Assembly (NCBI RefSeq): GCF_031882575.1
Contig: NZ_CP134772.1
Span: 825,001-889,000 of the forward strand
Length of the DNA stretch: 64,000 nucleotides
Direction: 5' to 3'
Origin: Pseudomonas sp. VD-NE ins
Lineage (GTDB): Bacteria > Pseudomonadota > Gammaproteobacteria > Pseudomonadales > Pseudomonadaceae
This document shows positions 38,458 through 46,856 of this stretch, piece by piece; the stretch's first letter is position 1, and each line of letters begins with the position of its first letter. The translations under genes were made by a program, and so were the position numbers. Below the pieces are notes generated by a model. It had not been told where the DNA came from, did no database searches, and was given only the letters and a program-made list of their open reading frames with translations.

Positions 38458-39351
38458 ATGAACGTATTCGTCACCGGCGCTGCCGGTTTTATCGGCGGCT
38501 CCATCGCTACCGGTCTGGTCAAGGCCGGGCACAAAGTCACCGGTCTGGTGCGCAGCCCTGAACAGGCTGATGAACTGAAAGCACTGGGCATCACCCCGAT
38601 CATCGGCACTCTCGACGACAAAACACTGCTCGCCGAACAGGCCCACGCTGCCGACGCAGTTATCAATGCCGCCAGCAGCGACCATCGCGGTGCAGTTGAA
38701 GCGTTGCTTGATGCCTTGCGCGGCTCTAACAAAGTCTTCTTGCACACCAGCGGTTCGAGCATCGTCGGCGATGCGTCGGGCGGCAAGTCCAGCGACGTCA
38801 TCTACTACGAAGACAACCTGCCGGAGCCGACCGTCGACAAAGCGGCGCGCGTGGCCATCGACAACCTGATCCTCGCGGCGGCGAAGGACGGCGTAAATTC
38901 CGCCGTCATCTGCAACACGCTGATTTACGGCCACAGCCTGGGCGTCAACCGCGACAGCGTGCAATTGCCGCGACTGCTCAAACAGGCACGCAAAAGTGGT
39001 GTGGTGCGCCACGTCGGCACTGGCCAGAACATCTGGTCCAACGTGCACATCGAAGACGTCGTCGCCCTGTATCTGCTGGCACTGACCAAGAACGTTCCGG
39101 GTACTTTCTACTTCGTCGAAAGCGGCGAAGCCTCGTTCATCGACATGACCACCGCCATGGCCGAAGCCCTGAACCTGGGTCAACCACAAGACTGGCCATT
39201 GAAAGACGCCGAAGCCGAATGGGGCTACGAAATGGCCAACTACGGCCTCGGCTCCAACAGCCGAGTGCGCGGCAAACACGCCCGCGAATTACTGGGCTGG
39301 GCACCGAAGCGCACGTCGGTGGTTGAATGGATTCGTAACGAAATGGTGTGA
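38458..39351 (+). CDS. NAD-dependent epimerase/dehydratase-like (extended SDR) protein
   Basis: The 297-residue protein has the extended-SDR NAD(P) motif VTGAAGFIGGSIATGLVKAG at its N-terminus and the typical VHIEDVVALYLLAL region. The usual YxxxK catalytic pair is not obvious at the expected place, so it may be an atypical member with an NAD(P)-binding or reductase role on an unknown substrate. The ATG at 38458 has CAGGGAG upstream. It follows a LysR gene and ends before a strong terminator. Confidence 0.8.
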   Translation: MNVFVTGAAGFIGGSIATGLVKAGHKVTGLVRSPEQADELKALGITPIIGTLDDKTLLAEQAHAADAVINAASSDHRGAVEALLDALRGSNKVFLHTSGSSIVGDASGGKSSDVIYYEDNLPEPTVDKAARVAIDNLILAAAKDGVNSAVICNTLIYGHSLGVNRDSVQLPRLLKQARKSGVVRHVGTGQNIWSNVHIEDVVALYLLALTKNVPGTFYFVESGEASFIDMTTAMAEALNLGQPQDWPLKDAEAEWGYEMANYGLGSNSRVRGKHARELLGWAPKRTSVVEWIRNEMV

Positions 39352-39390
39352 TTGCTGTTTGAGCCCCGCCGGGCTTTGTGATCACCCTTT

Positions 39391-39420
39391 AAAACGGCTG
39401 CCATCGGGCAGCCGTTTTCG
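39391..39420. terminator. Strong bidirectional terminator
   Basis: AAAACGGCTGCC pairs perfectly with GGCAGCCGTTTT around ATCG, followed by T-rich sequence, and the A-run on the other side makes it work in both directions. It ends the epimerase gene and the small minus-strand reading frame at 39448. Confidence 0.92.
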
Positions 39421-39447
39421 TTTCGGGCTTTGCGACTTGAGGCGGGA

Positions 39448-39608
39448 CTACTTGGCCAGGGACAAGTGCAGGAACTTACTGGACCTGAGTTTGAGTTTGC
39501 GCTCAATGGTCTCCACGCTTTGACCCGTCTCGATGGCTGTCGAACTGGCAACTGCGCGAATCAACGTTTCGGTGTCAGTTTTTTTTTGGTGCGAGGCGTG
39601 GGGCTCAT
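39448..39608 (-). pseudogene. Small ORF (about 53 aa) interrupted at a poly-A tract
   Basis: On the minus strand an ATG (39608) with GGAG upstream starts MSPTPRTKKK, then reaches a run of nine A (39587-39579) and stops soon after. If one A is added, the frame continues as TDTETLIRAVASSTAIETGQ and further to HLSLAK and a TAG stop at 39448, giving a 53-residue basic protein before a terminator. A real small gene with a one-base deletion, a sequencing error in the homopolymer, or slippage are all possible. Function unknown. Confidence 0.5.
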
Positions 39609-39692
39609 GGCAGGGACTCCGCGGAGGTTGTCAGGCGAGTATAGCGCTTGGCTGGATTTGAAAAATATAAGGTATGGCTGGACACCGAACCG

Positions 39693-39781
39693 GTGGGAGC
39701 TGGCTTGCCAGCGATAGTGGTCGGCCAGTCAGCATCTAAGTTGAATGTGCAGCCATCATCGCTGGCAAGCCAGCTCCCACA
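39693..39781. repeat. Inverted pair of REP-type repeats
   Basis: GTGGGAGCTGGCTTGCCAGC and its reverse complement are separated by about 42 bp. It is the same family as the pair at 35281. Confidence 0.9.
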
Positions 39782-39819
39782 GTTTTTGCACATTCTGTCT
39801 GACGGTGCGCGATCAAAAC

Positions 39820-39909
39820 TGTGGGAGCGAGCCTGCTCGCGAAAGCGCTGGATCAGTCGGCAAAGATGTTGAATGTGAAGCCGCCTTCGCGAGCAGGCTC
39901 GCTCGCACA
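39820..39909. repeat. Inverted pair of REP-type repeats (GCGAGCCTGCTCGC variant)
   Basis: GTGGGAGCGAGCCTGCTCGC and the facing arm GCGAGCAGGCTCGCTCGCAC enclose about 40 bp. It is directly adjacent to the previous pair, so two palindromic units lie in tandem. The rest of the gap up to 40101 holds no clear gene. Confidence 0.88.
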
Positions 39910-40101
39910 TTGGTTTCTCGTTCACCGAAAAGCCATGTAAATCCCGCCCCATGATTTTCATTAATCACGACAAGACATATCCATCAGCGACACGCCTTGC
40001 CTCTCCACGAAAATTACTTTCATGCGGTTTGAAATCTCGATCTCGAAATGATTTATGAGTTTCACAACCCATTCGAACGTGACCCTTTCGAGGAGTACCG
40101 C

Positions 40102-41451
40102 ATGACGCCTTCCTTCGGCTATTGGCTGCTGGTCTATGCCGCCGTCGCCATCATCGCGCTGATCGTGTTGATCGCCCGTTACCGGCTCAATCCGTTCATC
40201 GTCATCACCCTGATTTCCATCGGCCTGGCGCTGGTGGCCGGGATGCCGCCGTCGGGTGTGGTGGGGGCGTATGAGGCCGGGGTGGGCAAGACGCTGGGGC
40301 ATATTGCGCTGGTGGTCGCGTTGGGGACGATGCTTGGCAAGATGATGGCCGAGTCCGGCGGCGCCGAGCAGATGGCGCGCACGCTGATCGATAAATTCGG
40401 CGAGAAGAACGCGCACTGGGCGATGGTCTGCATCGCCTTTCTGGTCGGGCTGCCGCTGTTCTTCGAGGTCGGTTTTGTGTTGCTGGTGCCGATCGCGTTC
40501 ACCGTGGCACGGCGCGTCGGCGTGTCGATTCTGATGGTAGGCCTGCCGATGGTCGCCGGCCTGTCGGTGGTGCATGCGCTGGTGCCGCCGCACCCGGCGG
40601 CGATGCTCGCGGTGCAGGCTTATCAGGCGTCGGTCGGGCAGACGTTGCTGTATGCGATCGTCATCGGCATTCCCACCGCGATCATTGCCGGGCCGCTGTA
40701 CGCCAAATTCATCGTGCCGCGCATTCAATTGCCGGCGGATAACCCGCTGGAAAAACAATTTCTCGACCGCGAACCGCGCGACAAATTACCGGGTTTCGGC
40801 ATTACCATGGCGACCATTCTGTTGCCGGTGGTGCTGATGCTGATCGGCGGCTGGGCCAACCTGATTTCCACCCCGGGCAGCGGTTTCAATCAGTTTCTGT
40901 TGTTCATCGGCAACTCGGTGATTGCGCTGCTGCTGGCGACCTTGTTGAGTTTCTGGACGCTGGGTATCGCCCAGGGCTTCAACCGCGAATCGATCCTCAG
41001 ATTCACCAACGAATGCCTGGCGCCGACTGCCAGCATCACGTTGCTGGTCGGTGCCGGTGGTGGCTTGAACCGCATTCTGGTCGACGCTGGCGTGACCGAT
41101 CAGATCGTCGGCCTCGCCCACGAATTTCACCTGTCGCCGCTGATCATGGGCTGGTTGTTCGCGGCGTTGATGCGCGTCGCCACCGGTTCCGCGACCGTGG
41201 CCATGACCACCGCGTCCGGCGTGGTTGCGCCGGTGGCTATTGGTCTGGGTTATCCACACCCTGAGCTGTTGGTGCTGGCGACCGGCGCGGGCTCGGTTAT
41301 CTTTTCCCACGTCAACGACGGCGGCTTCTGGTTGATCAAGGAATACTTCAACATGACGGTCGCGCAGACGTTCAAGACCTGGACCGTGCTTGAGACGCTG
41401 ATCTCGCTGGTCGCTTTCGGTCTGACCGTCGGCCTTTCTTACCTGTTGTAA
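40102..41451 (+). CDS. GntP-family permease
   Basis: The 449-residue protein has about 12-14 hydrophobic segments and the features of the gluconate:proton symporter family, including GEKNAHWAMVCIAFLVGLPL, HALVPPHPAAMLAVQAYQAS and HVNDGGFWLIKEYFNMTVAQ. The family imports gluconate and related hydroxy acids. Here it is next to an RpiR regulator and a D-aminoacylase gene, so N-acyl-D-amino acids or a related acid may be the real substrate. The ATG at 40102 has GAGGAG upstream, better than the in-frame start at 40048. Confidence 0.9.
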   Translation: MTPSFGYWLLVYAAVAIIALIVLIARYRLNPFIVITLISIGLALVAGMPPSGVVGAYEAGVGKTLGHIALVVALGTMLGKMMAESGGAEQMARTLIDKFGEKNAHWAMVCIAFLVGLPLFFEVGFVLLVPIAFTVARRVGVSILMVGLPMVAGLSVVHALVPPHPAAMLAVQAYQASVGQTLLYAIVIGIPTAIIAGPLYAKFIVPRIQLPADNPLEKQFLDREPRDKLPGFGITMATILLPVVLMLIGGWANLISTPGSGFNQFLLFIGNSVIALLLATLLSFWTLGIAQGFNRESILRFTNECLAPTASITLLVGAGGGLNRILVDAGVTDQIVGLAHEFHLSPLIMGWLFAALMRVATGSATVAMTTASGVVAPVAIGLGYPHPELLVLATGAGSVIFSHVNDGGFWLIKEYFNMTVAQTFKTWTVLETLISLVAFGLTVGLSYLL

Positions 41452-41466
41452 TCGGAGCCCGCCGCC

Positions 41467-42327
41467 ATGGACATCCTCTACCAGATCCGCGCCCGTCAGG
41501 ATTCCTTCAGCGCCGGCGAAGGTCGCATCGCTCGGCTGATGCTCGACGACGTTGGTTTCGCCGCCAGTGCCAGTCTCGAAGACCTCGCGCAACGCGCCGA
41601 AGTCAGCACCGCCACGCTGTCGCGTTTCGCCCGCACCGTCGGCTGTCGCGACCTGCGCGATCTGCGTCTGCAACTGGCTCAGGCCAGCGGCGTTGGCAGC
41701 CGCTTTCTCGACCCGGCGGGCACGCCTGAACAGTCGGCGTTCTACGGGCAGATCGTCGGCGACATCGAAACCACGCTGCGCCAGCATCTGGCCGGATTCG
41801 ACGAATCACGCTTCGCCGACGCAGTGAAACTGCTCGGCCAGGCACGGATGATTCACGCCTTCGGCATGGGCGGTTGCTCGACCCTGTGCAGCGACGAATT
41901 GCAGATACGCCTGGTGCGCCTCGGCTACCCGATTGCGGTGTGCCATGACGCGGTGATGATGCGCGTCACTGCGGCCAGCCTGAACGCCGAGCAAGTGCTC
42001 ATTGTCTGTTCGCTGACGGGCATCACCCCGGAATTGCTCGAGACTGTCGAGCTGGCGCGCAACTACGGCGCGCGCATTCTGGCGATTACCCGCGCCGACT
42101 CGCCACTGGCAGAACTGGCCGACATCGTCCTGCCGCTGCAAGGCGCAGAAACCTCGTTCATCTACAAACCGACGGCGGCGCGCTACGGCATGCTGCTCGC
42201 CATCGACGTGCTCGCCACCGAGCTGGCGCTGGCCAACCCTGAAGACAATCAAGAACGTCTGCGACGGATCAAACTCGCCCTCGACGAATACCGTGGCGGC
42301 GACGATCACCTGCCGCTGGGAGACTGA
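41467..42327 (+). CDS. RpiR-family transcriptional regulator with SIS domain
   Basis: The 286-residue protein has an N-terminal RpiR HTH (SLEDLAQRAEVSTATLSRFA, RTVGCRDLRDLRLQLAQ) and a C-terminal SIS domain (ARMIHAFGMGGCSTLCSDEL, VLIVCSLTGITPELLETVEL), which normally binds a phosphosugar or another ligand. It lies between the permease and the deacylase genes, with 15 bp and 1 bp spacing, so it is probably the local regulator of the operon. Confidence 0.9.
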   Translation: MDILYQIRARQDSFSAGEGRIARLMLDDVGFAASASLEDLAQRAEVSTATLSRFARTVGCRDLRDLRLQLAQASGVGSRFLDPAGTPEQSAFYGQIVGDIETTLRQHLAGFDESRFADAVKLLGQARMIHAFGMGGCSTLCSDELQIRLVRLGYPIAVCHDAVMMRVTAASLNAEQVLIVCSLTGITPELLETVELARNYGARILAITRADSPLAELADIVLPLQGAETSFIYKPTAARYGMLLAIDVLATELALANPEDNQERLRRIKLALDEYRGGDDHLPLGD

Positions 42328-42328
42328 C

Positions 42329-43786
42329 ATGCTGTACGACACGCTGATTCGCAACGCCCTGATCATCGATGGCAGCAACATGCCCGGTTACCGCGCTGAC
42401 GTGGCGATTCGCGAGGGCCGCATCGAGCGTATCGGCGACTTGCACAATGCCACCGCCAGCGAGGAAATCGACGCCGCCGGTCGCGTGCTGGCGCCCGGTT
42501 TTATCGACGTGCATACCCACGACGACACCGTGGTGATTCGTCAGCCGGAGATGTTGCCCAAACTCAGTCAAGGCGTGACCACGGTGATTGTCGGCAACTG
42601 CGGGATCAGCGCTTCGCCCGTGACATTGAAGGGCAATCCACCGGATCCGATGAACCTGCTCGGCACGGCGGCGGCGTTCGTTTATCCACGCTTCAGCGAT
42701 TACCGTGCGGCGGTGGAAGCGGCCAATACCACGCTGAACGTGGCGGCACTGATCGGCCATACGGCGCTGCGCAGCAATCATCTGGATGACCTGTTCCGCA
42801 CAGCGACGCCAGAAGAAATCGCCGTGATGCGCGAGCAGTTACGCGAAAGCCTTGAGGCCGGTGCGTTGGGCTTATCCACAGGACTGGCCTACGCCAGCGC
42901 CTACAACGCCTCCACCGATGAAGTGAAGCAACTGACCGAGGAACTGACCGCGTTCGGCGCGGTGTACACCACGCACCTGCGCAGTGAATTCGAACCGGTG
43001 CTGGAGGCGATGGAAGAAGCGTTCAGCATTGGCCGTCACTCGCGTTCACCGGTGATTATTTCCCACCTCAAGTGTGCCGGCGTCGGCAACTGGGGGCGCA
43101 GTCCGCAATTGCTCGCCTCATTGGAAGAGGCCGCTAAAACCCAGCACGTGGGGTGCGACTGCTATCCCTATGCGGCGAGTTCATCGACGCTGGACTTGAA
43201 GCAAGTCACCGACGCCCACCGCATCACCATCACCTGGTCGACGCCGCACCCGGAAGTCAGCGGCCGCGACCTGATCGACATCGCCGCCGAATGGAATCTG
43301 CCGCTGCTCGACGCCGCCAAACGCCTGCAACCGGCAGGGGCGGTGTACTACGGCATGGACGAGGCGGATGTACGAAGGATCCTCGCCCATCCGTTGTCGA
43401 TGGTCGGCTCTGACGGACTGCCGGAAGATCCGTTCCCGCACCCGCGCCTGTGGGGCGCTTTCCCACGGGTTCTCGGACATTTCAGTCGTGACGTCGGCCT
43501 GTTTCCGCTGCACACCGCCGTGCACAAGATGACCGGATTGTCGGCGGCGCGATTTGGTTTGAAGGAACGCGGTGAGATTCGTGAAGGCTATTGGGCGGAT
43601 CTGGTGTTGTTCGATCCGGCGACGGTGCGTGATGTCGCGGATTTCAATGATCCGCAACGGGCTGCGCAGGGGATTGATGGCGTGTGGATCAACGGTGTAT
43701 TGAGTTATCGCGACGGGCAGGCGAATGGCAGGAGAGAAGGGCGTTTTCTGGCACGCGAAGGTGATTTGCGCCAAGGGTTTCATTGA
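42329..43786 (+). CDS. N-acyl-D-amino-acid deacylase (D-aminoacylase)
   Basis: The 485-residue amidohydrolase removes the acyl group from N-acyl-D-amino acids. The metal-binding HxH motif is His62/His64 in DVHTHDD, and the conserved Cys91 lies in VIVGNCGIS. The further segments HLRSEFEPVLEAMEEAFSIG, VIISHLKCAGVGNWGRS and MVGSDGLPEDPFPHPRLWG are typical of D-aminoacylases. The ATG at 42329 is preferred over 42293 because the earlier codons lie inside the RpiR gene. It is the last gene of the permease-regulator-enzyme operon. Confidence 0.93.
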   Translation: MLYDTLIRNALIIDGSNMPGYRADVAIREGRIERIGDLHNATASEEIDAAGRVLAPGFIDVHTHDDTVVIRQPEMLPKLSQGVTTVIVGNCGISASPVTLKGNPPDPMNLLGTAAAFVYPRFSDYRAAVEAANTTLNVAALIGHTALRSNHLDDLFRTATPEEIAVMREQLRESLEAGALGLSTGLAYASAYNASTDEVKQLTEELTAFGAVYTTHLRSEFEPVLEAMEEAFSIGRHSRSPVIISHLKCAGVGNWGRSPQLLASLEEAAKTQHVGCDCYPYAASSSTLDLKQVTDAHRITITWSTPHPEVSGRDLIDIAAEWNLPLLDAAKRLQPAGAVYYGMDEADVRRILAHPLSMVGSDGLPEDPFPHPRLWGAFPRVLGHFSRDVGLFPLHTAVHKMTGLSAARFGLKERGEIREGYWADLVLFDPATVRDVADFNDPQRAAQGIDGVWINGVLSYRDGQANGRREGRFLAREGDLRQGFH

Positions 43787-43799
43787 TTCTGATGGCGCC

Positions 43800-43876
43800 A
43801 AAAGATCGCAGCCTTCGGCAGCTCCTACAGTGGAACGCATATCCCTGTAGGAGCTGCCGAAGGCTGCGATCTTTTG
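43800..43876. repeat. Inverted repeat of the GATCGCAGCCTTCGGCAGCT family
   Basis: Two arms of about 30 bp (AAAAGATCGCAGCC... and the reverse complement) enclose 15 bp. It is nearly the same sequence as the copy at 37351-37420 and follows the deacylase gene, where it could also act as a terminator-like hairpin. Confidence 0.9.
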
Positions 43877-43984
43877 ATTCACGTCTCATAGTGGCACTCT
43901 GAGATTAAAGAAAGTCATCAACAGGCCGAATTGCTGACATCCACCCCGTCTACACTGTGGGGCCAATCAGTCAGGGAGCACCCC

Positions 43985-44353
43985 ATGAGCTTCGGCAAAA
44001 CCACCCCGATCCTGCGGATCTTCGATGAAGCCAAAGCTGTCGAGTTCTACGTCGATTTTCTGGGTTTCAAGATCGACTGGCAGCATCGTTTCGAGGCGAA
44101 TTTTCCGTTGTATCTGCAGGTGTCGCGTGGGGAGTGTGTGTTGCATTTGTCCGAGCATCATGGCGATGCGTGCCCGGGTTCGGCGCTGCGCATCGAGACC
44201 GATGAGCTGGAGGCGTTTCAGCAGCAGTTGGTGGCCAAGGATTACAAGTTTTCGCATCCGGGTATTCAGGCGATGCCGTGGGGGAGTCAGGACATGACGA
44301 TCGTTGATCCGTTTGGTAATCGGTTGGTGTTTACCAACGCGATCTGTCTCTGA
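43985..44353 (+). CDS. VOC/glyoxalase-superfamily protein
   Basis: The 122-residue protein is one vicinal-oxygen-chelate unit with the signature RIFDEAKAVEFYVDFLGFKI, LSEHHGDACPGSALRIETDE and the ending MTIVDPFGNRLVFTNAI. Similar proteins are annotated as glyoxalase or bleomycin-resistance-like; the substrate is unknown. The ATG at 43985 follows CAGGGAGC. A repeat-rich region follows it. Confidence 0.85.
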   Translation: MSFGKTTPILRIFDEAKAVEFYVDFLGFKIDWQHRFEANFPLYLQVSRGECVLHLSEHHGDACPGSALRIETDELEAFQQQLVAKDYKFSHPGIQAMPWGSQDMTIVDPFGNRLVFTNAICL

Positions 44354-44362
44354 AGCGAAAAG

Positions 44363-44684
44363 CCCCTCACCCTAGCCCTCTCCCAGAGGGAGAGGGGACT
44401 GACCGAGGTGTCTGGCGCTGTACATCGACGTGAAAGATCTGCAGCGATTATGGATTCACGGCAGCACTTTCAGGTCGGTTTAACTAGTGAACATCTCACG
44501 GTCGGCCCCTCACCCTAGCCCTCTCCCGGAGGGAGAGGGGACCGATCCGGGGATGCTTGAGAGATACACCGACCTGAACCTGCTCGGTCGAATCCATAAT
44601 CGACTCGGTCATTCAGGTCGATGTCTAGCGCCAGACACCTCGGTCGGCCCCCTCACCCCAGGGAGAGGGCTGGGGTGAGGGGGA
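44363..44684. repeat. Large repeat element with copies in both orientations
   Basis: A unit beginning CCCCTCACCCTAGCCCTCTC and running on through GACCGAGGTGTCTGGCGCT to TTCAGGTCGGT occurs at 44363-44482. It occurs again on the opposite strand at about 44560-44684. A partial copy (CCCCTCACCCTAGCCCTCTC at 44506) lies between them. The last unit carries a 14-bp perfect hairpin (CCCCCTCACCCCAG with CTGGGGTGAGGGGG). The whole fills the gap between the VOC and DUF6124 genes. No coding sequence is evident. Confidence 0.8.
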
Positions 44685-44696
44685 AATGGCACACCG

Positions 44697-44746
44697 CAAA
44701 AAGAAGCCCGCCACCTGACCATCACAGTTGAGATCGCGGGCTTTTT
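44697..44746. terminator. Bidirectional terminator before the DUF6124 gene stop
   Basis: AAAAAGAAGCCCGC pairs with GCGGGCTTTTT over a loop of about 20 bases. It lies directly after the stop codon of the minus-strand DUF6124 gene and has T-runs in both directions. Confidence 0.75.
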
Positions 44747-44748
44747 CG

Positions 44749-45114
44749 TTACTCGGTCGGCACTAACCTGTCCAACACGCGATTGACGGCCATTTCCGCC
44801 ACCATCACCACTTGCGCAATGCCCTGCAAAGTCTTGCGGTGTGTGCCTTCAACCTGCGCGGCATGGTTGTTGAGCATGACCGTCGCTGAACCGAGGGTTT
44901 CGCTGGCGTCGGCCAACAGGGATTCGGTGTCGGCTTGGGGATTGGCCATGTACAGCGTGTTGGGGGTGTAGGGCGTGGCCATGAGGTCGGCGTTCGTCGG
45001 ACCGAGATAGTGGTCTAGGGCGCGCTCGGCGGCTTCGTGGAATTTCTTTGAGTCGGGGGATTCGTAGGGGGAGGCCGGGTCGGTGACCGGCGGGTTTGGC
45101 GTTACTTTGAACAT
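44749..45114 (-). CDS. DUF6124-family small protein
   Basis: The 121-residue protein begins MFKVTPNPPVTDPASPYESP, the typical start of a Pseudomonas family of unknown function (DUF6124), and has the helical C-terminal region SLLADASETLGSATVMLNNH, ending VNRVLDRLVPTE. No signal peptide or catalytic motif is visible. A second, more distant relative lies at 63287-63658. The region upstream contains several stable hairpins. Confidence 0.82.
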   Translation of the reverse strand: MFKVTPNPPVTDPASPYESPDSKKFHEAAERALDHYLGPTNADLMATPYTPNTLYMANPQADTESLLADASETLGSATVMLNNHAAQVEGTHRKTLQGIAQVVMVAEMAVNRVLDRLVPTE

Positions 45115-45189
45115 GGGAGCGTACCTTTTAAAGCCGCATCCATTTCGCCGCTAAGCAAAAGGGAGGCAGCTGTGCGCAAGTTAGCGGAC

Positions 45190-45335
45190 CGGTCGCATCC
45201 CACCCCGGCGCACCCGAAGGTGCCATGCGCACAGCCACCATCAAGCGCAGGCAAATACCTGACTGGATGATACTCGTGCAGCGGGGAGCGAATGTAGCCG
45301 AGCCGCTAAGCTCGATCACTGGGAATCAGTGACGC
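45190..45335 (-). ncRNA. Possible structured leader or small RNA upstream of the DUF6124 gene
   Basis: Read on the minus strand the region forms three compact hairpins. At 45332-45316 TCACTG pairs with CAGTGA. At 45314-45299 CGAGC pairs with GCTCG. At 45229-45194 GCACC-TTCG-GGTGC forms a cUUCGg tetraloop inside an outer CGCAT/ATGCG pair. No good reading frame fits. It could be a 5' leader or an independent RNA; conservation is not tested. No gene is seen in the rest of 45115-45627 apart from the REP pair. Confidence 0.3.
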
Positions 45336-45524
45336 AATCAAGTTACGCAGCATGCTCAGGGCGCACAAGCCGGCGGATTCTGGCTTAGGCGTAGGTTACG
45401 GCGCAAGGATTTGTGGGCTGTTTCGCGTAACGCTGAGTGTCTTTAAACACCTGTGGTACAGGATGTTTATTGCTCTCAAGTATCGAAGAATTACCTGTAG
45501 GAATTGTTGGCTGCCACTGACGCC

Positions 45525-45613
45525 ATCGCTGGCAAGCCAGCTCCCACAGGTTTATGTGCAAGTAATAGATTTTGTGGACGACTCGGACACTGTGGGAGCT
45601 GGCTTGCCAGCGA
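45525..45613. repeat. Inverted pair of REP-type repeats
   Basis: ATCGCTGGCAAGCCAGCTCC and its facing reverse complement enclose about 40 bp, as at 35281 and 39693. It ends 15 bp before the stop codon of the AraC gene. Confidence 0.9.
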
Positions 45614-45627
45614 AGGGGCCAGAACAT

Positions 45628-46644
45628 TCACCCCCGATGCATCTGCCGAAACTCTCCCGGCGGCATCCCGCGTCGACTCTTGAACGTGCGATGAAACGAG
45701 CGCGGTTCGGTAAACCCCAAATACTGCGCAATGTCCTGAATCGGCAGCGTGCTATTGAGCAAATAATGCTCAGCCAGCTCCTGACGCAAGTCATCGAGAA
45801 TCTGCTGATACGACGTCCCCGCCTGATGCAACTGCCGCTGCAACGTTCGCACCGAAACGCTCAACTGCTCGGCGACCTGCTCCTTGCGTGGCAAACCCTC
45901 CTTGAGCAACTGCCGCAGAATGTTCTTCACCTGCTGCTCAAGCGACGCATCCTCCAGCGTCGCCATCAAGCCCAGCGCATGTTCTTCCAGCGTTCGCAGC
46001 AACTGCGCATCGGCCTGACGCAACGGCAGCTGCAAATACGCCAGCGGCACGACCAGCGCCGAATACGGCTGATCGAACAACACCGGGCAATCGAAAAACC
46101 CTTCGTACTGCGCCGGCGTAGCCTCGGCCGGGCACGAGTGCTCGAGCCAGACCCCGGCCGGCGACATCTGTGTATCGGCGATCCAGCGTGCATATTGCAG
46201 CCATGATCCCAGCACGTTCTCCACCAGATGCCGGCGGATTCGCGGGCGCTGATAACGGCAGGTCCAGATCAGATGCACATGGCCGTCCTGCACCTCAGCG
46301 CGGCTGACGCCCATGTCGCCGACCAGTTTTTCGAACGGCATGATCCGGCTCATCGCATCACCGAGGGTCGCGCAGTTCATGGTGATGTAACCGAGCACAC
46401 TCCACGAATTGGGCAGGACGAAATTCGCCGCGTTGAGCCCGAACAGCGGATCGCCCGAGTGTTCGCAAAAATAATCCAGCAGCCGCTCATGCGCCTCTCC
46501 GGGCAAACGCAGGGTGTTGTCGCTCAACTGCTGCGCCTGCAAACCCGCCGCCGCCAACGCAGGCTCGATATCCATACCCAATTGTTCGGCATGGCGCAGG
46601 TACTTGAGCAGCGGCGGAACCGAGGTGAAGCCAAGCGATTGCAT
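45628..46644 (-). CDS. AraC-family transcriptional regulator (OruR/ArgR-type)
   Basis: The 338-residue protein has an N-terminal Arabinose_bd-type domain (LGMDIEPALAAAGLQAQQLS, LLDYFCEHSGDPLFGLNAA) and a C-terminal AraC HTH pair (VAEQLSVSVRTLQRQLHQAG, YLGFTEPRSFHRTFKSRRGM). It is divergent from the FAD-oxidase/GlpD/kinase operon with 212 bp between them, so it is the likely regulator of that operon. Effector unknown. Confidence 0.88.
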   Translation of the reverse strand: MQSLGFTSVPPLLKYLRHAEQLGMDIEPALAAAGLQAQQLSDNTLRLPGEAHERLLDYFCEHSGDPLFGLNAANFVLPNSWSVLGYITMNCATLGDAMSRIMPFEKLVGDMGVSRAEVQDGHVHLIWTCRYQRPRIRRHLVENVLGSWLQYARWIADTQMSPAGVWLEHSCPAEATPAQYEGFFDCPVLFDQPYSALVVPLAYLQLPLRQADAQLLRTLEEHALGLMATLEDASLEQQVKNILRQLLKEGLPRKEQVAEQLSVSVRTLQRQLHQAGTSYQQILDDLRQELAEHYLLNSTLPIQDIAQYLGFTEPRSFHRTFKSRRGMPPGEFRQMHRG

Positions 46645-46856
46645 GATCCCATTCCTTTGATCAACGGCGGCGGAGACGGACGAAATAGCCTGAAAGGTAA
46701 TTTGAAACCCCGGCTAAAGTAAATGGCTGACGCTTGCGCGACGTTTGACTCAATTGGCTACACGAACTGGCCGGATGCGACCGTGACACTTTGCAGCCGC
46801 TGGCTAGTATGGGGGCCTGAAATATCACTGATTCGACGGCAAAAAAGGACACACGC

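Noticed and set aside
39430..39717. Plus-strand frame of 95 codons
   Set aside because: It runs through the broken minus-strand small gene and a REP repeat and has no start signal.
45128..45319. Minus-strand 63-codon frame upstream of the DUF6124 gene
   Set aside because: It has no good ribosome binding site or protein pattern and coincides with strong hairpins, so RNA structure explains it better.
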